Source: Kosakonia sacchari SP1 (GTDB lineage: Bacteria; Pseudomonadota; Gammaproteobacteria; Enterobacterales; Enterobacteriaceae). From it: a DNA stretch of 64,000 bases. The stretch is from NCBI RefSeq assembly GCF_000300455.3, contig NZ_CP007215.2:4836001-4900000 (forward strand), in the 5' to 3' direction. Of this stretch, positions 36,407-48,911 are shown piece by piece (the first letter of the stretch is position 1; every line of letters begins with the position of its first letter). The position numbers and the translations under genes were made by a program. The notes beneath the pieces were generated by a model that was not told the DNA's origin, did no database searches, and saw only the letters and a list, made by a program, of their open reading frames with translations.

Positions 36407-37030
36407 GTGCTTAACAAACTCTCTCGTCTGCTCGATGAAGCAGGTATTTCGTTGTCCGATCACCAGCAACAGCAACTGGTGGCTTACGTCGAAATGCTGC
36501 ACAAATGGAACAAAGCGTACAACCTGACTTCCGTACGCGATCCCAACGAGATGTTGATCCGCCATATCCTCGACAGCGTTGTGGTTGCGCCTTATCTGCA
36601 AGGCTCACGCTTTATTGACGTCGGGACCGGCCCCGGATTGCCTGGCATTCCGTTGTCTATCGTACGCCCTGAATCGCACTTCACTTTGCTTGATAGCCTT
36701 GGCAAACGGGTGCGGTTTTTACGCCAGGTTCAGCATGAATTAAAACTGAGCAATATTGAGCCGGTGCAGAGTCGTGTCGAAGATTTCCCGGCAGAACCGC
36801 CGTTTGACGGCGTGATTAGCCGCGCTTTTGCTTCGCTGAATGACATGGTGAGCTGGTGCCGACATTTGCCTGGCGAAGAAGGGCGTTTCTATGCGCTTAA
36901 AGGTTTAGTGCCGGAAGAGGAAATCGCGTTGTTACCCGCTGATTTGTGTGTAGAAACTATTGTTAAACTGCATGTTCCGCACCTGGATGGCGAACGTCAT
37001 TTGGTCGTCGTTAAAGCAAATAAAGTTTAA
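36407..37030 (+). CDS. rsmG: RsmG (GidB), 16S rRNA m7G527 methyltransferase
   Basis: RsmG methylates N7 of G527 in 16S rRNA; loss gives low-level streptomycin resistance. It has 207 aa, equal to E. coli. The SAM-binding motif [12 protein letters not shown] is near residue 68 and the [10 protein letters not shown] loop follows. It starts with GTG at 36407, giving [16 protein letters not shown], which fits the family. It is co-transcribed with mnmG. Confidence 0.97.
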   Translation: MLNKLSRLLDEAGISLSDHQQQQLVAYVEMLHKWNKAYNLTSVRDPNEMLIRHILDSVVVAPYLQGSRFIDVGTGPGLPGIPLSIVRPESHFTLLDSLGKRVRFLRQVQHELKLSNIEPVQSRVEDFPAEPPFDGVISRAFASLNDMVSWCRHLPGEEGRFYALKGLVPEEEIALLPADLCVETIVKLHVPHLDGERHLVVVKANKV

Positions 37031-37647
37031 TTTTTATCAAAAAATGTATCATTCGTGCGGTTGCCGCGATGTTAAAAAACGACATTAAAAACGATGATAC
37101 GTTCGGTTACATTTAACCGTATTTTTACCAGGATTTTTCTGACATTTAACGATAAGAATTTTATTAACGCTTAAAATAATCAACTGTGAAAATATCAGCC
37201 CGCTAAAAATCGGCCTCGATAACGAAATATTGATGTTAAATAATTATTAAAAATGTCAATAAATCGTTTTCATGGTAGATGTGAGTGTTTTAAAAAGAGT
37301 TGTGATAAATCGGCTTAAATATCAGAAAGATGAAAAGTATCAAATTCCTGCTGCGATAAATATGGCAAGTGCATAAATGTTTATTTTGTGACCGAGTGCA
37401 CGCTTTACCATTAGGAATTTCGCGTTATTTGCACTTTTGTCTGAAGGTTCACAGTTTCTGCAAAAGTTTAAAAATAGCCCTTGGGAAAAATATTTAAACA
37501 TTTATTCACCTTTTCGCTACTTATTGTTTGAAATCACGAGGCCGCACCGTATAATTTGACCGCTTTTTGATGCTTGACTCCGGGCCCCAAAGAACGTTTT
37601 ATACGACACGCGGCATACCTCAAAGGGAGCAGGAGTTAAGAAACGCA
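37031..37647 (+). promoter_or_regulatory. rsmG-atpI intergenic region with atp operon promoter
   Basis: This 617-base, very AT-rich region has no convincing gene. The inverted repeat GTATCATTCGT (37046-37056)/ACGATGATAC (37091-37100) follows rsmG. A strong promoter, TTGAAA (37528-37533), 16 bases, TATAAT (37550-37555), predicts a start near 37562, about 86 bases before atpI, matching the major atp promoter in E. coli. An in-frame ATG at 37567 would add 27 residues to AtpI and is rejected. The middle part shows only A/T tracts. Confidence 0.75.
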
Positions 37648-38855
<1,208 letters not shown>

Positions 38856-38885
38856 TTTTTAACAACACTACTACGTTTTAACTGA

Positions 38886-39169
<284 letters not shown>

Positions 39170-39201
39170 TAGAACGTTAACCAGATAAGAGGCATTGTGC
39201 T

Positions 39202-39672
39202 GTGAATCTAAACGCAACAATCCTCGGCCAGGCCATCGCGTTTGTCCTGTTCGTTCTGTTCTGCATGAAGTACGTATGGCCGCCGTTAATGGCTGCCATC
39301 GAAAAACGTCAGAAAGAAATTGCTGACGGTCTTGCTTCCGCAGAACGAGCCAAAAAGGACCTTGACCTTGCACAGGCCAATGCGACCGACCAGCTGAAAA
39401 AAGCGAAAGCTGAAGCTCAGGTAATCATTGAACAGGCGAACAAACGTCGTTCTCAGATCCTGGACGAAGCAAAAGCAGAAGCCGAGCAGGAACGTACCAA
39501 AATCGTGGCGCAGGCGCAGGCGGAAATTGACGCCGAACGCAAACGCGCCCGCGAAGAGCTGCGTAAGCAAGTGGCTCTGCTGGCAGTAGCCGGCGCCGAG
39601 AAAATCATCGAGCGTTCCGTGGATGAAGCTGCTAACAGCGACATCGTGAATAAACTGGTCGCTGAACTGTAA
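39202..39672 (+). CDS. atpF: ATP synthase F0 subunit b
   Basis: This is a 156-residue peripheral-stalk subunit, equal to E. coli. One N-terminal membrane helix (residues 4-25) is followed by a long charged coiled coil with many Ala/Glu/Lys ([18 protein letters not shown]). The start codon is GTG at 39202, as in E. coli. Confidence 0.98.
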   Translation: MNLNATILGQAIAFVLFVLFCMKYVWPPLMAAIEKRQKEIADGLASAERAKKDLDLAQANATDQLKKAKAEAQVIIEQANKRRSQILDEAKAEAEQERTKIVAQAQAEIDAERKRAREELRKQVALLAVAGAEKIIERSVDEAANSDIVNKLVAEL

Positions 39673-39685
39673 GGAGGAGGGGCTG

Positions 39686-40219
39686 ATGTCTGAATTTGTA
39701 ACGGTAGCTCGCCCCTACGCCAAAGCAGCTTTTGACTTTGCCGTCGAAACTCAGAGCGTTGACCGCTGGCAGGACATGCTGGCGTTCGCCGCCGAGGTGA
39801 CGAAAAATGAAGACATGGCAGAGCTTATTTCCGGCGCGTTAGCACCAGAAACGCTCGCTAAGTCGTTTATCGCAGTTTGTGGGGAGCAACTTGACGACAA
39901 AGGTCAGAACCTGATCCGGGTGATGGCTGAAAATGGTCGAATCAAAGTGCTTCCTGATGTTCTTGAGCAGTTTATTCAGTTACGCGCAGCCAGCGAGGCT
40001 ATCGCAGAAGTCGAAGTGACTTCCGCGTCCGCACTGAGTGAAGAACAGCTTTCGAAGATCCGCGCCGCGATGGAAAAACGTCTGTCACGCAAAGTGAAGC
40101 TGAATTGCAATATCGATAAGTCTGTAATGGCAGGCGTAATCATCCGTGCGGGTGATATGGTCATTGATGGCAGCGTACGCGGCCGTCTTGAACGCCTTGC
40201 AGACGTCTTGCAGTCTTAA
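39686..40219 (+). CDS. atpH: ATP synthase F1 subunit delta
   Basis: Delta (177 aa) joins the top of the alpha3beta3 head to the b2 stalk. The N-terminal helical domain [16 protein letters not shown] and the C-terminal [19 protein letters not shown] signature are present. It follows atpF by 13 bases with AAGGAGG as its ribosome-binding site. Confidence 0.98.
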   Translation: MSEFVTVARPYAKAAFDFAVETQSVDRWQDMLAFAAEVTKNEDMAELISGALAPETLAKSFIAVCGEQLDDKGQNLIRVMAENGRIKVLPDVLEQFIQLRAASEAIAEVEVTSASALSEEQLSKIRAAMEKRLSRKVKLNCNIDKSVMAGVIIRAGDMVIDGSVRGRLERLADVLQS

Positions 40220-40231
40220 GGGGACTGGAGC

Positions 40232-41773
40232 ATGCAACTGAATTCCACCGAAATCAGCGAACTGATCAAGCAGCGCATTGCTCAGTTCAGTGTTGTGAGC
40301 GAAGCTCACAACGAAGGTACTATTGTTTCTGTAAGCGACGGTGTTATCCGCATCCACGGCCTGGCCGACTGTATGCAGGGCGAGATGATTTCTCTGCCGG
40401 GTAACCGTTACGCTATCGCACTGAACCTGGAGCGCGACTCCGTAGGTGCCGTTGTGATGGGTCCGTACGCTGACCTCGCCGAAGGCATGAAGGTGAAGTG
40501 TACTGGCCGTATTCTGGAAGTTCCGGTTGGTCGTGGTCTGCTTGGCCGTGTGGTCAACACCCTGGGCGCGCCGATCGACGGTAAAGGTCCGGTTGATAAC
40601 GATGGCTTCTCGCCAATCGAAGTTATCGCCCCGGGTGTTATCGATCGTCAGTCCGTCGATCAGCCGGTTCAGACGGGTTATAAATCCGTTGACGCCATGA
40701 TCCCAATCGGTCGTGGTCAGCGTGAGCTGATCATCGGTGACCGTCAGACCGGTAAAACCGCGATGGCAATCGATGCGATCATCAACCAGCGCGATTCCGG
40801 CATCAAATGTGTGTACGTGGCTATCGGCCAGAAAGCGTCCACCATTGCTAACGTGGTTCGTAAACTGGAAGAGCACGGCGCACTGTCCAACACCATCGTT
40901 GTTGTGGCAACCGCTTCTGAATCTGCTGCACTGCAATACCTGGCGCCGTATGCCGGTTGCGCAATGGGCGAATACTTCCGTGACCGCGGTGAAGATGCGC
41001 TGATCGTATACGATGACCTGTCTAAACAGGCAGTCGCTTACCGTCAGGTTTCCCTGCTGCTCCGTCGTCCGCCAGGACGTGAAGCATTCCCGGGCGACGT
41101 ATTCTATCTCCACTCTCGTCTGCTGGAGCGCGCATCCCGCGTTAATGCTGAATACGTTGAAAACTTCACCAAAGGTGAAGTGAAAGGTAAAACCGGTTCT
41201 CTGACCGCGCTGCCGATCATCGAAACCCAGGCGGGTGACGTTTCTGCGTTCGTTCCGACCAACGTAATTTCTATTACCGATGGGCAGATCTTCCTGGAAA
41301 CCAACCTGTTTAACTCCGGTATTCGTCCGGCGGTTAACCCGGGTATCTCCGTATCTCGTGTGGGTGGTGCAGCTCAGACCAAGATCATCAAGAAACTGTC
41401 CGGTGGTATTCGTACCGCACTGGCGCAGTATCGTGAACTGGCGGCGTTCTCTCAGTTCGCTTCCGATCTGGATGAAGCGACCCGTAAACAGCTGAGCCAC
41501 GGTCAGAAAGTGACCGAGCTGCTGAAACAGAAACAGTATGCCCCTATGTCTGTTGCACAACAGGGCCTGGTGCTGTTCGCGGCTGAGCGCGGTTACCTCG
41601 AAGATGTGGAACTGGCGAAAATTGGTAGCTTCGAAGCCGCACTGTTGGCTTTCGCTGACCGTGATCACGCTCCGCTGATGCAAGAGATTAACCAGTCCGG
41701 TGGCTATAACGACGAAATCGAAGGCAAGCTGAAAGGCCTCCTCGATTCCTTCAAAGCAACCCAATCCTGGTAA
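40232..41773 (+). CDS. atpA: ATP synthase F1 subunit alpha
   Basis: It has 513 aa as in E. coli. Walker A GDRQTGKT is at residues 169-176 and the conserved [16 protein letters not shown] is the Walker B region; the arginine finger lies in the SRVGGAAQ segment near residue 375. Alpha carries the non-catalytic nucleotide sites. A long open frame on the opposite strand across this gene is a codon-bias shadow. Confidence 0.99.
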   Translation: MQLNSTEISELIKQRIAQFSVVSEAHNEGTIVSVSDGVIRIHGLADCMQGEMISLPGNRYAIALNLERDSVGAVVMGPYADLAEGMKVKCTGRILEVPVGRGLLGRVVNTLGAPIDGKGPVDNDGFSPIEVIAPGVIDRQSVDQPVQTGYKSVDAMIPIGRGQRELIIGDRQTGKTAMAIDAIINQRDSGIKCVYVAIGQKASTIANVVRKLEEHGALSNTIVVVATASESAALQYLAPYAGCAMGEYFRDRGEDALIVYDDLSKQAVAYRQVSLLLRRPPGREAFPGDVFYLHSRLLERASRVNAEYVENFTKGEVKGKTGSLTALPIIETQAGDVSAFVPTNVISITDGQIFLETNLFNSGIRPAVNPGISVSRVGGAAQTKIIKKLSGGIRTALAQYRELAAFSQFASDLDEATRKQLSHGQKVTELLKQKQYAPMSVAQQGLVLFAAERGYLEDVELAKIGSFEAALLAFADRDHAPLMQEINQSGGYNDEIEGKLKGLLDSFKATQSW

Positions 41774-41823
41774 CGTCTGGCGGCTTGTCTTAGGGCAGGC
41801 CGCAAGGCATTGAGGAGAAGCTC

Positions 41824-44096
<2,273 letters not shown>

Positions 44097-44116
44097 CGCC
44101 TTAATCGGAGGGTGAT

Positions 44117-44536
44117 ATGGCAATGACTTACCACCTGGATGTCGTCAGTGCAGAGCAACAAATGTTCTCTGGTCTGGTCGAAAAAATCCAGGTAACGGGC
44201 AGTGAAGGTGAACTGGGTATTTTCCCGGGTCACGCGCCGCTGCTCACCGCCATTAAGCCTGGTATGATCCGCATCGTAAAACAGTTCGGTCATGAAGAGT
44301 TTATCTATCTGTCCGGCGGCATTCTTGAAGTGCAACCGAGCAGCGTGACCGTTCTGGCTGATACCGCTATTCGTGGCCAGGATCTCGACGAAGCGCGAGC
44401 CCTGGAATCGAAGCGTAAAGCAGAAGAGCACATTAATAGCTCTCACGGTGACGTGGATTACGCTCAGGCGTCTGCGGAGCTGGCGAAAGCCATCGCGAAA
44501 CTGCGTGTTATCGAGTTGACCAAAAAAGCGATGTAA
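44117..44536 (+). CDS. atpC: ATP synthase F1 subunit epsilon
   Basis: Epsilon (139 aa) joins gamma to the c-ring and inhibits ATP hydrolysis through its C-terminal helices. The beta-barrel domain (residues 1-85) has [17 protein letters not shown], and the helical hairpin has [12 protein letters not shown]. It is nearly identical to E. coli and is the last gene of the operon, followed by a strong terminator. Confidence 0.99.
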   Translation: MAMTYHLDVVSAEQQMFSGLVEKIQVTGSEGELGIFPGHAPLLTAIKPGMIRIVKQFGHEEFIYLSGGILEVQPSSVTVLADTAIRGQDLDEARALESKRKAEEHINSSHGDVDYAQASAELAKAIAKLRVIELTKKAM

Positions 44537-44552
44537 CACCGGCTTGAACGTT

Positions 44553-44587
44553 AAAAAGCCAGTCTGGTTTCCAGGCTGGCTTTTTTT
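44553..44587 (+). terminator. Intrinsic terminator of the atp operon
   Basis: AGCCAGtCTGG-TTT-CCAGgCTGGCT runs into seven T residues, 20 bases after the atpC stop. It insulates the atp operon from the accessory insert that follows. Confidence 0.92.
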
Positions 44588-44635
44588 ATGGCTGCGTTCC
44601 AGTAAATATGAAACTGAAAGTGTGTTTTATTATTT

Positions 44636-44708
44636 TGTGATGCAAGTCACAAAAATGTTGATCGGTTAAAAAATGAGGCGTAGACTCTTTTTTGTGAAGT
44701 TCATCACA
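44636..44708 (+). promoter_or_regulatory. Promoter bracketed by two perfect CRP palindromes
   Basis: TGTGATGCAAGTCACA (44636-44651) and TGTGAAGTTCATCACA (44693-44708) both show the TGTGA-N6-TCACA core of a CRP site without mismatch; centres are 57 bases apart. Between them lies TTGATC (44658-44663), 17 bases, TAGACT (44681-44686), predicting a transcript start near 44693, inside the second palindrome. CRP could thus activate from the upstream site and block from the downstream one. Paired CRP sites with a gap are also the layout used by CytR. This reading is inference. Confidence 0.7.
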
Positions 44709-44741
44709 GAAAATAACCTTCAGTCAAAGCAGGAAACCATT

Positions 44742-44813
44742 ATGAAACTGATCAACAAAATCATCGCTCTCTTCAGCAACATGAACATCTCTTTCGGTAC
44801 GTTCAATCATTAA
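44742..44813 (+). CDS. Candidate 23-aa amphipathic microprotein
   Basis: This ORF of 23 codons plus TAA reads MKLINKIIALFSNMNISFGTFNH. It has AGGAAA at 44731-44736 with a 5-7 base spacing and stands 34 bases after the second CRP palindrome, downstream of a sigma-70-like promoter. Residues 3-12 can form a hydrophobic or amphipathic helix. I do not recognise the family. A CRP-linked small RNA with a short coding sequence (in the manner of azuCR or spf) is one possible reading. Only the good ribosome-binding site and promoter context support it. Confidence 0.45.
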   Translation: MKLINKIIALFSNMNISFGTFNH

Positions 44814-44830
44814 TTGCTGATATGCCGAGT

Positions 44831-44866
44831 GGCGCCACGCTTACCGTTGTGTGATAAGCGAGCGCC
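44831..44866. terminator. Hairpin between the 23-aa ORF and the lyase gene
   Basis: GGCGCCaCGCTTA and TAAGCGaGCGCC form a stem of about 12 bp with an 11-base loop between two convergent genes. It lacks a U run, so it may be an mRNA 3'-end protector or a weak bidirectional terminator; it is not a standard REP. Confidence 0.5.
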
Positions 44867-44872
44867 ATCTGG

Positions 44873-46990
44873 CTACATCTTCAGTTCCGCCAGCACTGTC
44901 CCGCTATCCAGAACTTTTCCCTTGTTGTTCACGCTCTGCCCTTTCGCAATGAAATAATTCGTCTCATCAATATTTCCGGTCACTGCATCGTCATAGCGGC
45001 CCGGCGCACTGCGCACGGATTTGTTATTGGTGAATTTCCCCTGAGTAGACGCGTCACCGTAGGGACTTGGGCGAAAAATAAAGTTAAACCGTTGATTATC
45101 CGCAGCGATATTGTTCTCCACCACCAGCGCACCAGGGTTAAAGTTGTCAGTGAAACCGTCCAGATGGTTAGCAATCGCTTTACTGTTCCGCACCTGATGC
45201 GCGACTGGCTGTCCTTCTCCCCCCAGTTTGAAACCGTTGCTGGTATTGTTGCTGGCAATAGAATTCTCGATCACCACAACACCGTTCCCGCCGTCCTCAA
45301 TCTTATTAAACAAATCAAAACCGTCATCGATATTGTCATGGGAGAAGCATCTCTCCAGGCGGTTCCCGTCACCGACGCGCATCTTCACCGCGAAACCGTC
45401 AGCGTTAATTTTGCCTGGATCTTCATTCCCCCATGACTCAGCATCGATCACGCGATTATGGCTCGCCCACAACGCGCGACCAATGTTTTCCGGTGAGGAT
45501 ATTTGAATGCCGGTATCGTCATTACGCCAGGCGACGACTTTTTCGATCACGTTATGACTACCCTGCACGCGCAGGCTCTTGTCGGTAACTTCAATGCCTT
45601 TGATATGCCAGTAGCTGGCATCAACCAGTAAACCGTGGATCACCGCTTTGCCATCGGCTTGCAGCGTTTTTGGTTTATCACGTAAGCCGCTGGCAGTGAG
45701 TGGGATTTCTGCCCGGGCATAATCTCCGGCTTTCAGGTTAATCGTCCCGCCTGGCGGCAGCAGAGAGATTGCTGTCGGCAAATCCAGAGGCGATGCAGCG
45801 GTGCCTTCACCATCCGCTTTACCATCGGCTGCGGCATACAGAGTAGAAGCCATCGTTCCGGCAACCCTTTCGACAGTGAATGTTTGCGCGATGGGAGTGG
45901 TGTCTTTGCCGCTTGTCGGCGTAAAGGTCAGTGCAAACGTGTTCTCTGCCGACAGGTGGGTTGGCAGAGTATACATTTCACCCGCTTTCACCGGTTTTTC
46001 ATTACCGATCACCACTTCGTTCTGCCGAACGCTAAACAAGCCATCATAATTAGCGCGTGCCTGCACTGTGTAGGCTTCGCCAATGCTTTGTGTGGGAGAG
46101 GCTATTTGTACGACAACCGGCAACGGCTTAGTCTGCCAGGGCTTCGAGTCGATGGTCTGGGCTTTGCTGGTGGTTAATGTGGCATCGCTGACTACGATTT
46201 TGGCGTTACGTGAGGCAAAAAAACCCACGTAATAGTGATCCTTATTCTGCACCGAAATCAAATTGGCGCGCGGTACGCTGCGGCTGACCCATTGATCACT
46301 GCCCTGCGGTGCCCATGCGCTGATAAAACCGTCATTGGTACGTTCTAATTTCATGCGGAAGGTTGGCGTCTGGCGAAGATCAACCTCTTCCTGATAACTC
46401 TGTTTCGAGATCGTGGCGCCGGCGTTCCCCCACGGTTGGCTGATCCCCTCGCGGGTAATCGCTTGCATCTTCACGCGGAAATTATCTTTTTTATCCTGCG
46501 TCATAATGGCGTTCATCACCATATTCGATGCCGTCGGAAACTCTTCATAACCCTCTTTCAGCGGCTGCTGGCGCGGAGCACCTATCACGTCTCGTACCAG
46601 CAAACCTGCACCTTCCTGCGCGGCGGGTTTTGCACCGTTTTCCGGACCGAACTGTTCAACAGTAATGGTCGCCTGCAAGACAAAATTTTCGTTACTGGGA
46701 AGCTGGGTATAAAAAAACGTCAGCCCGTCGTGGGAATTGGCAATTTTGCCGCCACGGCTTTCAATGGTGATCGGATTTGTTAACGTTACCTCATCCGCGA
46801 CAGAGAGCTTTTTACCGGCGATGGTGACATCATTGACGCCTATTTTTTCCGGTAACACATTCGATGAGAAATTCACGTCGGTAGATTGCCCGAAAGCAAT
46901 AGCTTTCCAGACAGGGGCTGTTGCAGCCAACGCAGGAACGGAAATAAGTGAACTGCAAACTGTGAGGGCCAGAGGTATTTTATAATTCAT
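44873..46990 (-). CDS. PL9 pectate / exopolygalacturonate lyase, PelX-like
   Basis: This 705-aa exported protein has a Sec signal peptide at residues 1-22 (ALA/ATAP). Residues 25-375 resemble beta-sandwich modules. Residues 385-690 form a right-handed beta-helix of polysaccharide-lyase family 9. Ca2+ ligands match PelL/Pel9A spacing: Asp531 (NADGF), Asp555, Asp556 and Asp559 (DDGFD); Lys588 in NGFKLGG is the likely base. It would cleave polygalacturonate by beta-elimination, in the periplasm or outside. Large PL9 enzymes of this kind (Dickeya PelX) are exolytic. It interrupts the atpC-glmU region, absent in E. coli, and two KdgR-like boxes precede it. Confidence 0.85.
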   Translation of the reverse strand: MNYKIPLALTVCSSLISVPALAATAPVWKAIAFGQSTDVNFSSNVLPEKIGVNDVTIAGKKLSVADEVTLTNPITIESRGGKIANSHDGLTFFYTQLPSNENFVLQATITVEQFGPENGAKPAAQEGAGLLVRDVIGAPRQQPLKEGYEEFPTASNMVMNAIMTQDKKDNFRVKMQAITREGISQPWGNAGATISKQSYQEEVDLRQTPTFRMKLERTNDGFISAWAPQGSDQWVSRSVPRANLISVQNKDHYYVGFFASRNAKIVVSDATLTTSKAQTIDSKPWQTKPLPVVVQIASPTQSIGEAYTVQARANYDGLFSVRQNEVVIGNEKPVKAGEMYTLPTHLSAENTFALTFTPTSGKDTTPIAQTFTVERVAGTMASTLYAAADGKADGEGTAASPLDLPTAISLLPPGGTINLKAGDYARAEIPLTASGLRDKPKTLQADGKAVIHGLLVDASYWHIKGIEVTDKSLRVQGSHNVIEKVVAWRNDDTGIQISSPENIGRALWASHNRVIDAESWGNEDPGKINADGFAVKMRVGDGNRLERCFSHDNIDDGFDLFNKIEDGGNGVVVIENSIASNNTSNGFKLGGEGQPVAHQVRNSKAIANHLDGFTDNFNPGALVVENNIAADNQRFNFIFRPSPYGDASTQGKFTNNKSVRSAPGRYDDAVTGNIDETNYFIAKGQSVNNKGKVLDSGTVLAELKM

Positions 46991-47333
46991 TCTATTCTCC
47001 TGATTGATAATTGCCTGCCATTATCATCAAGATGAAACGCTGTTTCTTTTTTGTGCGTCACACTCTTCGATGATTAAAACGCCGTTTTGTTTTTGTGCGA
47101 TCTTTATTCAGGATGAAAAAAATGGCTAACCCATTGTATGAATTAGCACCAGCAGGAAATGGCGCTATTTTTCAGCGGTAAACTGATTTACTCTGCGCAC
47201 CAACTAGCATTCAAATGGCCTGTAATCGCCGAACTTGAGCGTTTCGTCGGCAATCCATTTCATGCTACAAAATATGTAGAATTTTCAACGTGAAAGAGGT
47301 TTACTTCTTTCCCAAAATAGAGTCAGGACGCAT
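46991..47333. other. Divergent intergenic region between PL9 gene and glmU
   Basis: This 343-base region holds the KdgR-like boxes, two copies of TTTTTGTGCG (about 47047-47056 and 47089-47099) and the glmU promoter area. A 22-codon ORF from ATG 47113 has no support. Nothing else is recognisable between 47130 and 47310. Confidence 0.55.
47031..47091 (-). promoter_or_regulatory. Two KdgR-like operators upstream of the PL9 gene
   Basis: GATGAAACGCTGTTTCTTT (47031-47049) and ATTAAAACGCCGTTTTGTT (47073-47091) each match the KdgR consensus AATRAAAYRNYRTTTYATT at 17 of 19 positions. Their centres are 42 bases apart, four DNA turns. KdgR represses pectin-degradation genes until 2-keto-3-deoxygluconate accumulates. 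The first box lies 41 bases upstream of the lyase ATG. The match count is by eye, with the consensus from memory. Confidence 0.72.
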
Positions 47334-48704
47334 ATGTTGAACACAAAAATGAGTGTGGTGATCCTTGCTGCGGGCAAAGGTACACGCATGTATTCCGATC
47401 TTCCCAAAGTGCTGCATACGCTTGCAGGGAAAGCGATGGTTCAGCATGTCATTGATACTGCGACTGTTCTTGGCGCGAACCACGTTCATCTGGTGTATGG
47501 ACATGGCGGCGATCTGCTCAAACAACGCCTTTCTGACGATAAACTCAATTGGGTTTTACAAGCTGAACAGCTGGGCACTGGTCATGCGATGCAGCAGGCT
47601 GCGCCGTTCTTCGCTGATGACGAAGATATTCTCATGCTCTACGGTGATGTGCCGCTGATTTCAGTGGAAACACTGGAACGTCTGCGTGCGGCAAAACCGC
47701 AAGGTGGGATCGGTTTGTTAACGGTGGTTCTGGATGACCCTACTGGATATGGCCGCATCACGCGCGAAAACGGCGTCGTGACGGGCATTGTTGAACAGAA
47801 AGATGCCAGCGAAGAGCAGCGTAAGATTAATGAAATCAACACCGGTATTTTGATCGCCAATGGCGGCGATATGAAACGCTGGCTTGGCAAACTCACTAAC
47901 AACAATGCCCAGGGTGAATACTACATCACCGATATCATTGCGCTGGCTTATCTGGAAGGGCGTGAAATCGTCGCTGTGCACCCGCAGCGCCTGAGCGAAG
48001 TGGAAGGCGTTAACAATCGTCTTCAGTTGTCGCGTCTGGAGCGCGCTTACCAGTCTGAACAAGCGGAGAAACTGCTGCTGGCAGGCGTTATGCTGCGCGA
48101 TCCTGCTCGTTTCGATCTGCGCGGTACGCTGGAGCACGGGCGGGATGTCGAGATCGATGCTAACGTCATCATTGAAGGTCACGTTAAGCTTGGCCATCGC
48201 GTGAAGATCGGTGCTGGTTGCATCCTGAAAAACAGCGAAATTGGCGACGATTGCGAAATCAGCCCATACAGCGTTGTGGAAGATGCTCGTCTGGAAGCGG
48301 CATGTACCATCGGGCCTTTTGCGCGTTTGCGTCCAGGCGCTGAACTGCTGGCTGGCGCGCATGTCGGCAACTTTGTGGAAATGAAAAAAGCGCGTCTGGG
48401 TAAAGGCTCTAAAGCGGGCCATCTGACGTATCTTGGCGATGCGGAAATTGGCGACAACGTGAATGTTGGCGCAGGCGTTATCACCTGTAACTATGACGGT
48501 GCGAATAAGCATAAAACCATCATTGGTGATGATGTGTTTGTCGGTTCTGATACGCAGCTGGTGGCACCTGTCATGGTCGGTAAAGGTGCGACGATTGCCG
48601 CCGGTACGACGGTAACGCGCAACGTTAACGAAAATGAACTGGTTTTAAGCCGCGTGCCGCAGGTGCAAAAACAAGGCTGGCAGCGTCCTGTGAAGAAGAA
48701 GTAA
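47334..48704 (+). CDS. glmU: GlmU, bifunctional GlcN-1-P acetyltransferase / GlcNAc-1-P uridyltransferase
   Basis: GlmU makes UDP-GlcNAc for peptidoglycan and LPS in two steps. It has 456 aa, equal to E. coli. The N-terminal pyrophosphorylase domain has [15 protein letters not shown] near residue 11. The C-terminal half is a left-handed beta-helix of hexapeptide repeats ([27 protein letters not shown]) with the catalytic His in [10 protein letters not shown]. It is co-transcribed with glmS. Confidence 0.98.
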   Translation: MLNTKMSVVILAAGKGTRMYSDLPKVLHTLAGKAMVQHVIDTATVLGANHVHLVYGHGGDLLKQRLSDDKLNWVLQAEQLGTGHAMQQAAPFFADDEDILMLYGDVPLISVETLERLRAAKPQGGIGLLTVVLDDPTGYGRITRENGVVTGIVEQKDASEEQRKINEINTGILIANGGDMKRWLGKLTNNNAQGEYYITDIIALAYLEGREIVAVHPQRLSEVEGVNNRLQLSRLERAYQSEQAEKLLLAGVMLRDPARFDLRGTLEHGRDVEIDANVIIEGHVKLGHRVKIGAGCILKNSEIGDDCEISPYSVVEDARLEAACTIGPFARLRPGAELLAGAHVGNFVEMKKARLGKGSKAGHLTYLGDAEIGDNVNVGAGVITCNYDGANKHKTIIGDDVFVGSDTQLVAPVMVGKGATIAAGTTVTRNVNENELVLSRVPQVQKQGWQRPVKKK

Positions 48705-48911
48705 CGATTTCAGGGATGAGGGGAAAGATAATTCCCCCGCCCAAATGCAGTACCTATAAAAATAACCCCACTTTCTACAAGGCTCGGGGAGTCCGGTAAT
48801 CGGACACTTACACTCAATAATTCGCGTTGTATAAAGGCAGCGTCGAAGCATGACGTGTAAACAGGTTGACCGACAACAAAAGGCATAATGCCAAAATCGG
48901 AATCAAAAAAT

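Noticed and set aside
37567..37647. Twenty-seven-codon extension of AtpI
   Set aside because: It starts only a few bases after the predicted atp transcription start and lacks a ribosome-binding site; ATG 37648 gives the 126-aa family length.
40085..41764. A 559-codon open frame opposite atpA
   Set aside because: It lies wholly antisense to the highly conserved atpA and atpH genes, has no ribosome-binding site, and its composition is that expected from the strong codon bias of the sense gene.
47113..47181. A 22-codon ORF (MKKMANPLYE...) upstream of glmU
   Set aside because: It has no well-placed Shine-Dalgarno or promoter of its own and lies in the divergent control region; chance ORFs of this size are frequent.
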